A stretch of DNA of 64,000 nt from Patulibacter americanus DSM 16676 (GCF_000420025.1 NZ_ATUD01000008.1:124001-188000), one strand, 5' to 3'. Positions 42,322 through 51,650 are shown, numbered from the stretch's first letter. The notes: generated from the letters alone by a model not told the origin. Translations and numbers: made by a program.

Positions 42322-43532
42322 TACTTCAATTCCGCCGAGCTCTTGCCGAGCAGCTGGCGGGCGATGATCAGGAGCTGGATCTGCTGGGTGCCCTCGAAGA
42401 TGTCGAGGATCTTCGCGTCGCGCGCCCACTTCTCGAGCAGGTCCGCCTCGCTGAGCCCGACGGAGCCGCACAGCTCGATGCAGCGCAGCGCCACGTCGGT
42501 CCCGGTGCGCCCGGCCTTGGCCTTCGCGTAGGAGGCGTGCAGCGAGTTGGGCTGGCGGTTGTCGGCCATCCACGCCGCGCGCATCGTCAGCAGGCGCGCG
42601 GCCTCGAGGTCGGACTCGAGCTCGAGGAACGTCTGCGCCGCGCCGGTCTGCAGCGGGGCGGGGCGGTCGTAGTCGATCTCGATCCCGGCCTCGGCGAGCT
42701 TCTCGCGGGTGAAGTCGAGCGCGGCCTGCCCGACGCCCACGGCCATCGCGGCGACGAGCGGCCGGGTGTTGTCGAACGTCTGCATCGCGCCGGCGAACGA
42801 CTTCTTCGCGTCGATCTCCGGCGTGCCCAGCAGGTTGGCCGCGGGGATCCGGCAGTCCTCGATGGCGAACTGCGCGGTGTCCGAGGCCCGGATGCCGAGC
42901 TTGTGCTCCAGCCGGACGAGCGTCATGCCGGGGTTGTCGCGCGGCACCACGAACGACTTGATCGCCGCGCGGCCCTGGCTGCGGTCGAGGGTCGCCCACA
43001 CCACGACGAGGTCGGCGCGCTCGCCTGCCGTGACGTAGATCTTCGTGCCGTTCAGGACGTACTCGTCCGTCTCGGCGTCGTAGCGCGCGGTCGTCTTGAT
43101 CGCGGCGGAGTCCGACCCGACGTCGGGCTCGGTGATCGCCATCGCGGCCCACTTGCCGTCGAAGCGGCGGTGCTGCTCGTCGTCGGCGACGGAGGCGATG
43201 GCGGAGTTGCCGAGGCCCTGGCGGGGCATCGTGAGCGTCAGGCCGACGTCGCCCCAGCACGTCTCGATGATCGAGAGGGCCGTGGAGAGGTTGGTGCCGT
43301 TGCGGTTGCCCGCGCTCTTGTCGCTCGACGCGCGCACTCCGGCGGCACCGGCGCCGCCGGACCCGGAGTCGTTGAGCCCGTCGATGACCGCGGCGAGCAT
43401 GTCGAGCTCCTTCGGATACTCGTGCTCCGCGAGGTCGTACTTGCGGGAGTTCGGTCGCAGCACCTCGCGGGCGACCTGGCGGGCCTGCCCGATCAGCGGG
43501 GCGAACTTCTTGGGGGACTCGAGGTTGATCAC
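42321..43532 (-). CDS. Acyl-CoA dehydrogenase
   Basis: 403 residues, FAD flavoprotein of fatty-acid or sterol side-chain beta-oxidation. Signature MAITEPDVGSDSAAIKTTA, the middle-domain KSFVVPRDNPG, and the C-terminal IFEGTQQIQLLIIARQLLG match the family. Start GTG at 43532 (VINLESPKKFAPL) has GGAG eight bases upstream. A second, different acyl-CoA dehydrogenase lies 110 bases upstream on the same strand; adjacent unlike pairs in actinobacteria often form alpha2beta2 enzymes. A palindromic dispersed repeat separates the two. Substrate unknown. Confidence 0.93.
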   Translation of the reverse strand: MINLESPKKFAPLIGQARQVAREVLRPNSRKYDLAEHEYPKELDMLAAVIDGLNDSGSGGAGAAGVRASSDKSAGNRNGTNLSTALSIIETCWGDVGLTLTMPRQGLGNSAIASVADDEQHRRFDGKWAAMAITEPDVGSDSAAIKTTARYDAETDEYVLNGTKIYVTAGERADLVVVWATLDRSQGRAAIKSFVVPRDNPGMTLVRLEHKLGIRASDTAQFAIEDCRIPAANLLGTPEIDAKKSFAGAMQTFDNTRPLVAAMAVGVGQAALDFTREKLAEAGIEIDYDRPAPLQTGAAQTFLELESDLEAARLLTMRAAWMADNRQPNSLHASYAKAKAGRTGTDVALRCIELCGSVGLSEADLLEKWARDAKILDIFEGTQQIQLLIIARQLLGKSSAELK

Positions 43533-43590
43533 CGGAGACGCTCCGAAACGGTCGGCGGCTGGACGAGGTGCGGGTGGACCGTGCCGTGCC

Positions 43591-43634
43591 GGCGTCCTGC
43601 GCGGCACGGCCCGAGACGCACGGGACGGGGCCCG
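43591..43634 (+). repeat. Dispersed 44-bp palindromic repeat, copy 2
   Basis: Same start (GGCGTCCTGCGCGG) and end (GGGGCCCG) as the other copies, with loop AGACGCA. The stem CGGCCCG/CGGGACG has one mismatch. It begins 8 bases beyond the stop of the acyl-CoA dehydrogenase at 43642. Confidence 0.8.
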
Positions 43635-43641
43635 ATCGTTC

Positions 43642-44970
43642 TCATACGAGCAGAGCTCCTTCCATGACGCCGGCCGAGCGCAGGTCGCGGTACCAGCGCT
43701 CCACGGGGTGGTCCTTGACGTAGCCGTGGCCACCGAGCATCTGCACCGCCTGGGAGCCGATGTCGTTGCCCTTGTCCGCCGTGAGCCGGCGGGCGAGCGC
43801 GGACTCGCGGGCGAAGCTCAGGCCCTGGTCCGCGCGGCTCGCCGCACGCAGGGTGGTGAGCCGCAGGCTCTCGAGGTCGATCGCCATGTTCGACACGGAG
43901 AACGCGACGCCCTGGCGGTGCGAGACCGGCTCGCCGAACGCGTGGCGCTCGTTCACGTACGGGATGACGTAGTCGAGGGCCGCCTGGGCGGTCCCCGTGG
44001 CCAGCGCGGCCCAGGCGACGCGACCCAACCGGATCGCCTCGGCGTACACGGCCGGGTCGCCGCCGCCCAACAGCGCGCCGGCGGGGAGCCGGACGTCCTG
44101 CAGCAGCAGCGAGCCGGTCGCGGCGGCGCGCAGGCCCATCGCGGGCTCGGGCGCGGCCAGCAGGCCGGCGGCGGTGGCCTCGACGAGGAACAGGCCGGGG
44201 CGCGGGTCGCCGTCGCCCTCGATCCGCGCGGCGATCACGAACAGCTCGGCCGCCGTCGCGTGCGGCACGAGCGACTTGAGCCCGGTGAGGACCCAGTCCT
44301 CGCCGTCGCGGGTCGCGGTCGTCTCGAGCGCGAAGGGGTCGAACAGCGGACGCGGCTCCTGCACGGCGAGTGCCGCGGCGGGGACGTCCTCGCCGACGAA
44401 CGCCGGCAGGTAGGTGGCCTGCTGGTCCGCGTCGCCCCACAGGCCGACGGCGGTCGAGACGGCGGCGGGCGCCAGGACGGCGAAGGCCAGGCCGAGGTCG
44501 CCGTGGGCGAGCGCCTCGGCGAGCAGCACCGAGGTCACGGCGGAGCGCTCCTCGACCGCGCCGCCGTGCGCCTCGGGCACGCCGAGCATCGTCGTGCCGA
44601 TCTCGGTCGAGCGGGCCAGCAGGCCGTCGGGCGTGCGGCCGTCGGTGTCGGCCTGCAGCGCTGCCGGCCGCAGCTCCGTCGCCCCGAAGTCCCGGGCGGC
44701 GTCGCGGATCATCTCCTGCTCGTCCGTGGGTGTCAGGTCGAACTGGCCGGCCGCGCGGCGGTCGGGCTGCAGGCGGGCGGCCTGTCCGCCGCCGCTGCGC
44801 GGCTGGAAGGTGCGGCCGATGGTGCTGGCGGCCTGGAACCCGCGCTGGGCGGCGACGCGGACGACGCGCTCGCTGGGCCCGCGGGCGCCGATGCGGTCGA
44901 TCACCTCCAGCCCGGCGAAGCGGTTGAGGGCGCGCAGGCCGAGGGCCATGCCTCTGTCGGTCAGGTTCAT
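43642..44970 (-). CDS. Acyl-CoA dehydrogenase, divergent paralogue
   Basis: 442 residues. An N-terminal extension of about 75 residues precedes the fold, which begins near DLTPTDEQEMIRDAARDFGATELRP. The binding signature that usually reads (A/S)xTEPxxGSD is here VQEPRPLFDPFAL, so FAD/substrate contacts are altered. The C-terminal part is standard: IGSQAVQMLGGHGYVKDHPVERWYRDLR. This may be the inactive or regulatory partner of the dehydrogenase at 42321. Start ATG at 44970 precedes the NLTDRGMALGLRALNRFAG helix. A CTACCC-A-GGGTAG palindrome is upstream. Confidence 0.9.
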   Translation of the reverse strand: MNLTDRGMALGLRALNRFAGLEVIDRIGARGPSERVVRVAAQRGFQAASTIGRTFQPRSGGGQAARLQPDRRAAGQFDLTPTDEQEMIRDAARDFGATELRPAALQADTDGRTPDGLLARSTEIGTTMLGVPEAHGGAVEERSAVTSVLLAEALAHGDLGLAFAVLAPAAVSTAVGLWGDADQQATYLPAFVGEDVPAAALAVQEPRPLFDPFALETTATRDGEDWVLTGLKSLVPHATAAELFVIAARIEGDGDPRPGLFLVEATAAGLLAAPEPAMGLRAAATGSLLLQDVRLPAGALLGGGDPAVYAEAIRLGRVAWAALATGTAQAALDYVIPYVNERHAFGEPVSHRQGVAFSVSNMAIDLESLRLTTLRAASRADQGLSFARESALARRLTADKGNDIGSQAVQMLGGHGYVKDHPVERWYRDLRSAGVMEGALLV

Positions 44971-45025
44971 CGTGCGGTCCGGTCGGGGGCGGGACGAGGG
45001 CGCGCGTGACGGCGCGCCCGCATTC

Positions 45026-45038
45026 CTACCCAGGGTAG
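45026..45038. promoter_or_regulatory. Palindrome CTACCC-A-GGGTAG between divergent genes
   Basis: Perfect 6-1-6 palindrome between the acyl-CoA dehydrogenase (minus) and pepT (plus). The minus-strand TACCCT inside it could be a -10 box. The same palindrome, with G in the centre, is at 52872 upstream of pntAA. Confidence 0.5.
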
Positions 45039-45098
45039 CAGTCCGGTGCACGACCGTTCTGATTTCTTCGTCAGCCCGGCGCGGCCCGGTGGCGGCGG

Positions 45099-45104
45099 TA
45101 CGGT
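45099..45104 (+). promoter_or_regulatory. -10 box TACGGT, leaderless start of pepT
   Basis: TACGGT lies 6 bases before the ATG at 45111. Confidence 0.65.
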
Positions 45105-45110
45105 GGGCGC

Positions 45111-46439
45111 ATGGCCCAGTCCCCCACGCGCGCCCCGTTCACCTCGTCCCTGGCCCAGGAGCTCGCTCCCGGGCTGCTCGACCGGTTCCAGCGCTACGTC
45201 CGGGTGTCGACGCAGTCCGACCGCGACGCGACGACGAGCCCCAGCACGGCCCGCCAGCTCGACCTCTCGCGCATCCTCGTCGACGAGCTCCGTGCCATCG
45301 GCCTGCAGGACGTCGAGCTCGACGGCGACGGCTACGTCTACGCCACGCTCCCCGCCCCCACGCCGGCGGCCCCGGACGGCACGCCGTGGCCGGTCGTCGG
45401 CCTCATCGCCCACGTCGACACGAGCCCGGACGCGCCCGGCGAGGGCGTCGAGCCGCTGGTCCACGAGGCCTACGACGGAGGGGTGATCCACCTGCCCCGC
45501 GGCGGCACGGTGCTCGATCCGGAGCGCATCCCCGAGCTCGCCTCGCGGGTCGGCCACGACGTGATCACGGCGAGCGGCGACACGCTGCTGGGCGCCGACG
45601 ACAAGGCGGGCGTGGCCGAGATCGTGACCGCGCTGGCGCACCTCGCCGCGCACCCCGAGCTCCCCCGCCCCACCCTGCGCGTGTGCTTCACGCCGGACGA
45701 GGAGATCGGCCGCGGCGCGCACCGCTTCGACATCGCGGGCTTCGGGGCCGTCGGCGCGTACACGATCGACGGCTCCGAGCCCGGCGAGCTGCAGGACGAG
45801 ACGTTCACGGCCGCCGAGGCCATCGTCACGATCGAGGGCCACGACGTGCACCCGGGCTTCGCGACGGGCAAGCTCATCAACGCCGCCCGCCTCGGCGCCC
45901 GCATCGTCGCAGCGCTGCCGCCGGAGCGCACGCCGGAGGCGACGTCGGGCCGCGACGGGTTCATCCACGTCTACGAGACGTCGGGCACCGCCGCACGCGC
46001 CGAGATCCGGGCGATCCTGCGCGACTTCGACGACGAGCTGCTCGCCGGCCACGCCGACCTGCTGCGGTCGATCGTGGAGGAGGTCGCGGCGGACGAGCCG
46101 CGCGCCAAGCTCCACGTCGAGGTGACGCCGCAGTACCCGAACATGCGCGAGCACATCGCCCGCTTCCCCGCGGTGGTGACGGCCGCGGAGCGCGCCATCA
46201 AGGCCGAGGGCCTGGCCCTCGTCCGCACCCCGATCCGCGGCGGCACGGACGGCTCGCAGCTCTCCGCGATGGGGCTGCCCACGCCGAACGTCTTCACGGG
46301 CGGCCACGAGTACCACTCCGTGCGGGAGTGGGCGTCGCTGCAGGAGATGTCGGCGGCGGCCGCGACGATCGTCCGGATCGCCGAGCAGTGGACCTCCGAC
46401 GAGCTCGTGGCCGCGGCCGCCGCGGCGACGGCGGCCTGA
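45111..46439 (+). CDS. pepT: Peptidase T (tripeptide aminopeptidase, M20B)
   Basis: 442 residues, full length. Di-zinc site: H101 and D103 in IAHVDTSPDAPG, bridging D163 in LLGADDKAG, catalytic E197/E198 in FTPDEEIG, D220 in AYTIDGSEPGE, and H402 in GGHEYHSVREW. The dimerisation domain contains EGHDVHPGFATGKLINA and IRGGTDGSQLS. It releases N-terminal residues from tripeptides in the cytosol. A leaderless promoter (TACGGT-N6-ATG) fixes the start. An SDR gene begins two bases after its stop and is probably co-transcribed. Confidence 0.95.
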   Translation: MAQSPTRAPFTSSLAQELAPGLLDRFQRYVRVSTQSDRDATTSPSTARQLDLSRILVDELRAIGLQDVELDGDGYVYATLPAPTPAAPDGTPWPVVGLIAHVDTSPDAPGEGVEPLVHEAYDGGVIHLPRGGTVLDPERIPELASRVGHDVITASGDTLLGADDKAGVAEIVTALAHLAAHPELPRPTLRVCFTPDEEIGRGAHRFDIAGFGAVGAYTIDGSEPGELQDETFTAAEAIVTIEGHDVHPGFATGKLINAARLGARIVAALPPERTPEATSGRDGFIHVYETSGTAARAEIRAILRDFDDELLAGHADLLRSIVEEVAADEPRAKLHVEVTPQYPNMREHIARFPAVVTAAERAIKAEGLALVRTPIRGGTDGSQLSAMGLPTPNVFTGGHEYHSVREWASLQEMSAAAATIVRIAEQWTSDELVAAAAAATAA

Positions 46440-46441
46440 TC

Positions 46442-47245
46442 GTGGAGCTCGAAGGCCGGGTCGTCGTCGTCACGGGCGGCGCCTCGGGGATCGGCCGGGC
46501 GCTCGCGACCCGCGCGGTGGCGGAGGGCGCGCGCGGCGTCGTCGTCGCCGACCTCGACGGGGTCGGCGCGGAGGGCGTCGCCCGCGAGCTGGGGGACCGC
46601 GCCCGCGGCCTGTGGTGCGACGCGGCGTCCGAGGACGACGTGGCCCGCGCGATCGCCGTCGCGGAGGAGGCGTTCGGCCCGGTCGACGTCTTCTGCGCGA
46701 ACGCCGGCGTGGCCATCGGCCAGGACGAGCAGACCCCCGACGACGTCTGGGACCTCGCGCTGGCGGTCAACGTCCGCTCCCACGTGATCGCGGCCCGCCT
46801 GCTCGTCCCTGGCTGGCTGGAGCGCGGCTCGGGCTGGTTCCTCTCCACGGCCTCGGCCGCGGGCCTGCTGACCCAGATCGGCTCGGCGCCCTACGCCGTG
46901 TCGAAGCACGCGGCCGTGGCGTTCGCGGAGTGGCTCTCCGTCACCTACGGGGACCGCGGCATCGGCGTCTCGTGCCTCTGCCCCATGGGCGTCGACACCC
47001 CGCTGCTGCACGGCGGCGACGACGCGGAGGGCATCGCGTCCACCGCCTCCTCCGTGGTCAAGGCCGCGGGCGACGTCCTCTCCCCCGACGCCGTTGCCGA
47101 GGTCGTCGTCCAGGCGCTCCGCGAGGAGCGGTTCCTGATCCTGCCCCACCCCGAGGTGGCGGACTTCGAGCGCCACCGCACGGCCGACCGTGACCGCTGG
47201 CTGGCCGGCATGCGGCGGCTGCAGCGGCGGGTCGACGGCGGTTGA
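46442..47245 (+). CDS. Short-chain dehydrogenase/reductase
   Basis: 267 residues, classical SDR. Cofactor loop TGGASGIGRA, acidic VVADLD after strand 2 (NAD preference), CANAG, NVRSHVIAA, catalytic Ser in STASAAG, YAVSK as YxxxK, and CPMGVDTPLL. A 40-residue C-terminal part (EERFLILPHPEVADFERHR) resembles the group annotated as SDR family oxidoreductases near fatty-acid genes. Start GTG at 46442 is two bases after the pepT stop. Substrate unknown. Confidence 0.9.
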   Translation: MELEGRVVVVTGGASGIGRALATRAVAEGARGVVVADLDGVGAEGVARELGDRARGLWCDAASEDDVARAIAVAEEAFGPVDVFCANAGVAIGQDEQTPDDVWDLALAVNVRSHVIAARLLVPGWLERGSGWFLSTASAAGLLTQIGSAPYAVSKHAAVAFAEWLSVTYGDRGIGVSCLCPMGVDTPLLHGGDDAEGIASTASSVVKAAGDVLSPDAVAEVVVQALREERFLILPHPEVADFERHRTADRDRWLAGMRRLQRRVDGG

Positions 47246-47286
47246 GCGCGGGTGGCGCGGCCCGCAGGCCGCGCCACCCGCAGTCC

Positions 47287-48981
47287 TCAGCGGCCGCCGC
47301 GCAGCTGGGCGGCCTGCAGCGCGTTCACGGAGCCGTCGCCGTAGAACGAGTTGTGCTGCGGGGTGCCCGTGCACGTGGCGGTGTAGAGCGCCGGGTCCAG
47401 CGCGGGGTCCGGGTACGTCTGGACCCCGCCGACCGGGCACGCGACCGGGGTCGCCGTGCGGCTCAGGAACCGCTCCGTCAGGCGCGGGTCGAGGGTGAGC
47501 CCACCGGCCCGCCAGTCGCGGTGGCCGGCGGTGCCGACGATCACCGCGGCCACGCCCGCCGCGTGCGGGCTGGCCATCGACGTGCCCTGGAGGTACTGGT
47601 AGTACGACGTGACGCCGCCCGAGGTGTCCTTCACGACGAAGTCCGTCGTCGGCTCACCGGCCGCGTCGATGTCTCCGGCCGCACGTCCCGCGGCCTCGGG
47701 GTACGGCGCCAGGATGCCGTTCTGCGGCGAGCGGTACCGCGGGGTGCCGTAGAAGTCCCGCGTGTCGCCGCCCGGCGCCGACACCTGCGTCTCGTTGTAG
47801 GACCAGTTGGAGTAGAACGCCTTCTTACCGCTCGGGCCGTAGGACGAGACGCCGACCACGCCGTCCGTCTCCGTCGGCACGCTCAGGCACGAGTTGTCGA
47901 TCGTGCGGTCGTACGCGGCGTCCGGCGGGTAGTCCGGCGAGCTGCCGTCCGTCTTCGGGTTGTCGATGTCGGTGTTCTCGTTGCCGAGCGCGGCGACGGG
48001 CAGCACGCCCTTGCGGCGGGCGTAGTCGACCGCGCGCTGGACGGCCACGATCGTCGTGCGCTGCTGGGCCTGGGCCTCCGGCGAGTCCGCCGGGTTGGCG
48101 CGGCAGTTGTAGAGCCACGGGTCGACGTAGAAGCTCATGTTCACCACGTCGACGCCGTGGTCCGCCGCGTACGTGATGGCATCGACGACGGGCTGCACGA
48201 AGAAGTAGCCAGAGTCCTGGCCGGCGCGGAGGTTGACGATGGACGACTGCGGCGCCACGCCCGCGATGCCCTTGCCGTTGATCGGCGAGGCCATCGTGCC
48301 CGCGACGTGGGTGCCGTGGCCGTCCTCGTCGACGTCGGCCGGGTCGGTGCAGGACCCGTCCGGGTCCTCGGCGCAAGGGCCGTCGATGAGCGGATCGTCG
48401 ACCGTGAAGTTGCGCGAGAGGGTGCGGTCGAAGTTCGGGGCGATGTCGGGGTGGTTGCCGTCGACGCCCGTGTCGATCACGCCGACGCGCACGCCGGCGC
48501 CCTGGTTGAAGCGGTAGGACTGCGTGGCGCCGGCGCCGATCGCGGCCATGTCCCACTGCAGCGGGGCCAGCGGCTCGACGCCCGTCGCCGGCGGGTTGGG
48601 CTGGGGCCGGTTGCCGCGGCCCTGGTCGCGCAGCCCCTGGCTGCGCTCGAGGTCGCGCTGACGGCGGACGCGCTTCTGGATCTTCGCCTTCGGCACGCTG
48701 CCGACGACGCGGCGCTCCGAGGCGCCGGTGATCGTGCGGGACGCCGCGGCCTTCCGCGCGAAGCCCTTCGGCGCCCGGACGGAGCCGACGGCGACGGCGC
48801 GGTTGTAGGAGACGACGCGGCCGCCCGCGGCCTGGACGGCACGCCGGAACGCGGCGCCGCTCGTCCCGTCCTGGGCGACGACGGTGTACTGGCGGCTCGA
48901 GGGGGCCGCGGAGGCTGGGGCGGAATGGACGGCGAACGACGCCGCGACCGCGCCCAGGGCGAGAGCTCGGTGGAGCTTCAT
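47287..48981 (-). CDS. Secreted subtilisin-like serine protease (S8)
   Basis: 564 residues. Signal peptide at 1-25 (ALALGAVAASFAVHSAPASA). An I9-like propeptide region at about 28-140 is followed by the S8 domain with catalytic D170 (VGVIDTGVDG), H222 (DGHGTHVAGT) and Ser near 468 (LQGTSMASPHAAG); the oxyanion Asn is in LPVAALGNENTD. The Cys in SLSVPTE and others could form disulphides. Extracellular proteolysis. Start ATG has AAGGA eight bases upstream. Monocistronic by layout. Confidence 0.95.
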   Translation of the reverse strand: MKLHRALALGAVAASFAVHSAPASAAPSSRQYTVVAQDGTSGAAFRRAVQAAGGRVVSYNRAVAVGSVRAPKGFARKAAASRTITGASERRVVGSVPKAKIQKRVRRQRDLERSQGLRDQGRGNRPQPNPPATGVEPLAPLQWDMAAIGAGATQSYRFNQGAGVRVGVIDTGVDGNHPDIAPNFDRTLSRNFTVDDPLIDGPCAEDPDGSCTDPADVDEDGHGTHVAGTMASPINGKGIAGVAPQSSIVNLRAGQDSGYFFVQPVVDAITYAADHGVDVVNMSFYVDPWLYNCRANPADSPEAQAQQRTTIVAVQRAVDYARRKGVLPVAALGNENTDIDNPKTDGSSPDYPPDAAYDRTIDNSCLSVPTETDGVVGVSSYGPSGKKAFYSNWSYNETQVSAPGGDTRDFYGTPRYRSPQNGILAPYPEAAGRAAGDIDAAGEPTTDFVVKDTSGGVTSYYQYLQGTSMASPHAAGVAAVIVGTAGHRDWRAGGLTLDPRLTERFLSRTATPVACPVGGVQTYPDPALDPALYTATCTGTPQHNSFYGDGSVNALQAAQLRGGR

Positions 48982-49152
48982 GAGGGGGGATCCTTGTGGT
49001 CACATCCGGTGGGGGAACCGGAATGTCGGGCACCCTCTCATACGCCGTGCGCGCCGATCAAGGGGGGATCTGTCGAAGATGAAGGGCGCCTATGTCGCCC
49101 GCTGGCGAACGCCGGCGCCACGGCGGGGCTACGACCTCCGTCTGACGCGGGC

Positions 49153-49746
49153 CTAGGCGCCGACCCGGACGCTCCCGCCGCGGTGCTCGTCGGCCAGCAG
49201 CGCCCAGCGCTCGTGGTCCCGCCACGCCCCGGCGATCAGCAGGTACTTCGGCGAGAAGCCCTCCAGGCGGAACCCGAGCCGCCGGACGAGCGCCTTCGAC
49301 GCGGCGTTGTCGGGCTGGATGTTGGCCTCCACGCGGTGCAGCCCCACGGGGCCGAACGCCTCGCGCAGGACCAGCCCGACCCCCTCCGTCATGTAGCCGT
49401 GCCCCGCGTGCGGCGCGAACGCCTCGTAGCCGAGGTAGGCGCTCTGCAGCGCGCCGTGGAAGATCTGGGAGAGGTTCGCCCGGCCGAGCAGCGCGTCGTC
49501 GGAGCGGCGACGGACGAGGTAGGCGCGGAACGCCGGGCCCGTCGTGCGCTCGAGGTAGGAGAGGAACGCCGCACGGCTCGCGGGCGGCGTCGTCCAGTGG
49601 GCGTGCAGCGTGCGGCTGACCCGCACCGCGGCGACGAACTCGTCCGCGTCGCCGGCGACGGGGTGGCGCAGGTAGACCCGCGGCCCCGCGGCTCCGACGG
49701 CGTGCAGCACCCCGGAGACGGGTCCGTCCTGGGGCGGGGCGCTCAC
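49153..49746 (-). CDS. RimJ/RimL-type GNAT acetyltransferase
   Basis: 197 residues. Acetyl-CoA fold of the ribosomal-protein-alanine acetyltransferase type: RVYLRHPVAGDADEFV, LGRANLSQIFHGALQSAYLGYEA, GHGYMTEGVGLVLREAFG (motif A) and LHRVEANIQPDNAASKALVRRLGFRLEGF (motif B). The likely reaction is N-terminal acetylation of a ribosomal or other protein, though acceptors vary. Start GTG at 49746 is fixed by a TAGGAT box 7 bases upstream. Confidence 0.93.
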   Translation of the reverse strand: MSAPPQDGPVSGVLHAVGAAGPRVYLRHPVAGDADEFVAAVRVSRTLHAHWTTPPASRAAFLSYLERTTGPAFRAYLVRRRSDDALLGRANLSQIFHGALQSAYLGYEAFAPHAGHGYMTEGVGLVLREAFGPVGLHRVEANIQPDNAASKALVRRLGFRLEGFSPKYLLIAGAWRDHERWALLADEHRGGSVRVGA

Positions 49747-49753
49747 GCGCCGG

Positions 49754-49759
49754 ATCCTA
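49754..49759 (-). promoter_or_regulatory. -10 box TAGGAT, leaderless start of GNAT gene
   Basis: Minus-strand TAGGAT is 7 bases before the GTG at 49746. Confidence 0.65.
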
Positions 49760-49827
49760 GGCGGGCGGACGGCCCCGCGAGGCCGCGGTGGGCACCGCCC
49801 CTCCCGGGACGGCGCGCACCGCGGGGC

Positions 49828-51261
49828 TCAGAGGGCCTTGAGCTCCTCGGTGATCGCCTCGACGGACGCCTTCGCGTCGCCGAACAGCATGCTCGTCTTC
49901 GGGTCGACGAACAGCGGGTTGTCGATCCCGGCGTAGCCCGAGCTCATGGAGCGCTTGAGCACGATCGTCGACGCCGACTCGTCCACGTTGAGGATCGGCA
50001 TGCCGTAGATCGGCGAGTCCGCCTTGTTGCGGGCGTCGGGGTTCGTCACGTCGTTCGCGCCGATGACGAGGGAGACGTCCGTACGGCTGAACTCGCCGTT
50101 GATGTCGTCCATCTCCTTCAGCTGCTCGTACGGCACGTCGGCCTCGGCCAGGAGCACGTTCATGTGCCCCGGCATGCGGCCGGCGACGGGGTGGATCGCG
50201 TACTTGACGGTCACACCCTTGCCCTCCAGCAGCTTGGCCATCTCGCGGACCGCGTGCTGGGCCTGCGAGACCGCCATGCCGTAGCCCGGCACGACGACGA
50301 CCTGGCGGGCGTAGGCCATCTGGATCGCGACGTCGGACGCCGAGGTCGAGGTGACCGTGCCGCCGCCCGCACCCGCCGGACCGGCCGCGGCGGCGGTGCC
50401 GCTGCCGCCGAAGCCGCCGACGATGACGGAGACGATCGTGCGGTTCATCGCGATCGCCATCTGCTGGGTCAGGATCGTGCCGGACGCGCCGACGATCATG
50501 CCCGCGACGATCAGCGCCTGGTTGTCGAGCGCCACGCCGGCGGCCGCGGCCGCGAGGCCGGTGAACGCGTTGAGCAGCGAGATCACGACGGGCATGTCCG
50601 CGCCGCCGATCGGCAGCACGAGCAGGATCCCGAAGATCCCGGCGAGCACGAGCACGCCGATGATCAGGAGCTCGGAGTCGGCACCCGTGGCGATCGCCAC
50701 GGCCAGCCCGATCGCGCCGAGGCCGATGAGGCCCTGCACGGGCAGCTGCGCCTTGCCGAGCGAGATCGAGCCACCGTCGATCAGGCCCTGGAGCTTGCCG
50801 AACGCGATGTTCGAGCCCCAGAAGGACACGGAGCCGACGATGGCGGAGAACAGCGAGAACACGACGACGTAGGTCGCGACGTCGTCGAACCCGCCGGTCT
50901 GCCGGAACTCCGCCCACGAGATGAGCGCGACCGCGCCGCCGCCGACGCCGTTGAACAGCGCGACCAGCTGCGGCATCTCGGTCATCTTGACCTTGCGCGC
51001 CGCGGGCACGCCGATGGCGGTGCCGACGATCAGGCCGGCGACGATGAGGAGCCAGTTGTGGAACGGGTCCACGAGCAGCGTCGCGACGACGGCGATGACC
51101 ATGCCGACGGCAGCGATGCGGTTGCCGCGGACCGCGGTCTTCGGACCCGTCAGGCCCGAGAGACCGATGATGAAGAGCGCGAACGCGATGATGTAGAGGA
51201 CCGACTTGAAGTTCGGGTCCGTGAGGAACGACGCCACGGGCGCCGGGGCGAGCCCACTCAT
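49828..51261 (-). CDS. pntB: NAD(P) transhydrogenase subunit beta
   Basis: 477 residues. About nine transmembrane helices (domain II) occupy the first ~280 residues. The NADP-binding domain III follows: VVVVPGYGMAVSQAQHAVREMA, HPVAGRMPGHMNVLLAEADVPY, VSLVIGANDVTNPDA, PILNVDESASTIVLKRSMSSGYAGIDNPLF. It couples hydride transfer NADH to NADP+ with proton flow. Start ATG overlaps the pntAB stop by 4 bases. Third gene of the operon. Confidence 0.96.
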   Translation of the reverse strand: MSGLAPAPVASFLTDPNFKSVLYIIAFALFIIGLSGLTGPKTAVRGNRIAAVGMVIAVVATLLVDPFHNWLLIVAGLIVGTAIGVPAARKVKMTEMPQLVALFNGVGGGAVALISWAEFRQTGGFDDVATYVVVFSLFSAIVGSVSFWGSNIAFGKLQGLIDGGSISLGKAQLPVQGLIGLGAIGLAVAIATGADSELLIIGVLVLAGIFGILLVLPIGGADMPVVISLLNAFTGLAAAAAGVALDNQALIVAGMIVGASGTILTQQMAIAMNRTIVSVIVGGFGGSGTAAAAGPAGAGGGTVTSTSASDVAIQMAYARQVVVVPGYGMAVSQAQHAVREMAKLLEGKGVTVKYAIHPVAGRMPGHMNVLLAEADVPYEQLKEMDDINGEFSRTDVSLVIGANDVTNPDARNKADSPIYGMPILNVDESASTIVLKRSMSSGYAGIDNPLFVDPKTSMLFGDAKASVEAITEELKAL

Positions 51262-51650
51262 CGCGACACCTGCTTCGTCTCGTCCGGCGTGGCCTCGACC
51301 TGCGCCTTGGGCTTCGCCTTGAACATCTCGAGCATGCGGTCCGTCACGACGAAGCCGCCGATGACGTTGACGACGCCGAACACGAGGGCGACGAACAGGA
51401 TGATCTGCGTGACGACGCCCAGGTCGGAACCCGTGGCGAGGAGCAACAGGCCGCCGAGCACCACGATGCCGTGGATGGCGTTCGTGCCGGACATGAGCGG
51501 GGTGTGCAGGGTGTTGGGGACCTTCGAGATCACCGCGTAGCCGACCAGGCCGGCGAGGACGACGAGGGCGAGGTTGGTGACGAGCGGGCTGGCGCCGGAG
51601 CCGCCGTGCTCGGCGGCCGCGAGGACCGCACTGGGGAGTTGGACGGACAT
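51258..51650 (-). CDS. pntAB: NAD(P) transhydrogenase subunit alpha part 2 (membrane)
   Basis: 130 residues with three to four transmembrane helices (LVTNLALVVLAGLVGYAVI, GIVVLGGLLLLATG, IILFVALVFGVVNVIGGFVV). The KVPNTLHTPLMSGTNAIHGIV motif is the family signature. A hydrophilic tail (KPKAQVEATPDETKQ) follows. It starts on the last base of the pntAA stop (TGATG overlap) and overlaps pntB by 4 bases. It forms the proton channel with PntB; the split alpha subunit is common in actinobacteria. Confidence 0.95.
   Translation of the reverse strand: MSVQLPSAVLAAAEHGGSGASPLVTNLALVVLAGLVGYAVISKVPNTLHTPLMSGTNAIHGIVVLGGLLLLATGSDLGVVTQIILFVALVFGVVNVIGGFVVTDRMLEMFKAKPKAQVEATPDETKQVSR

Noticed and set aside
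47242..51540. Plus-strand open frame of 1,432 codons over the subtilase and pnt genes
   Set aside because: Shadow of well-defined minus-strand genes with complete motifs.
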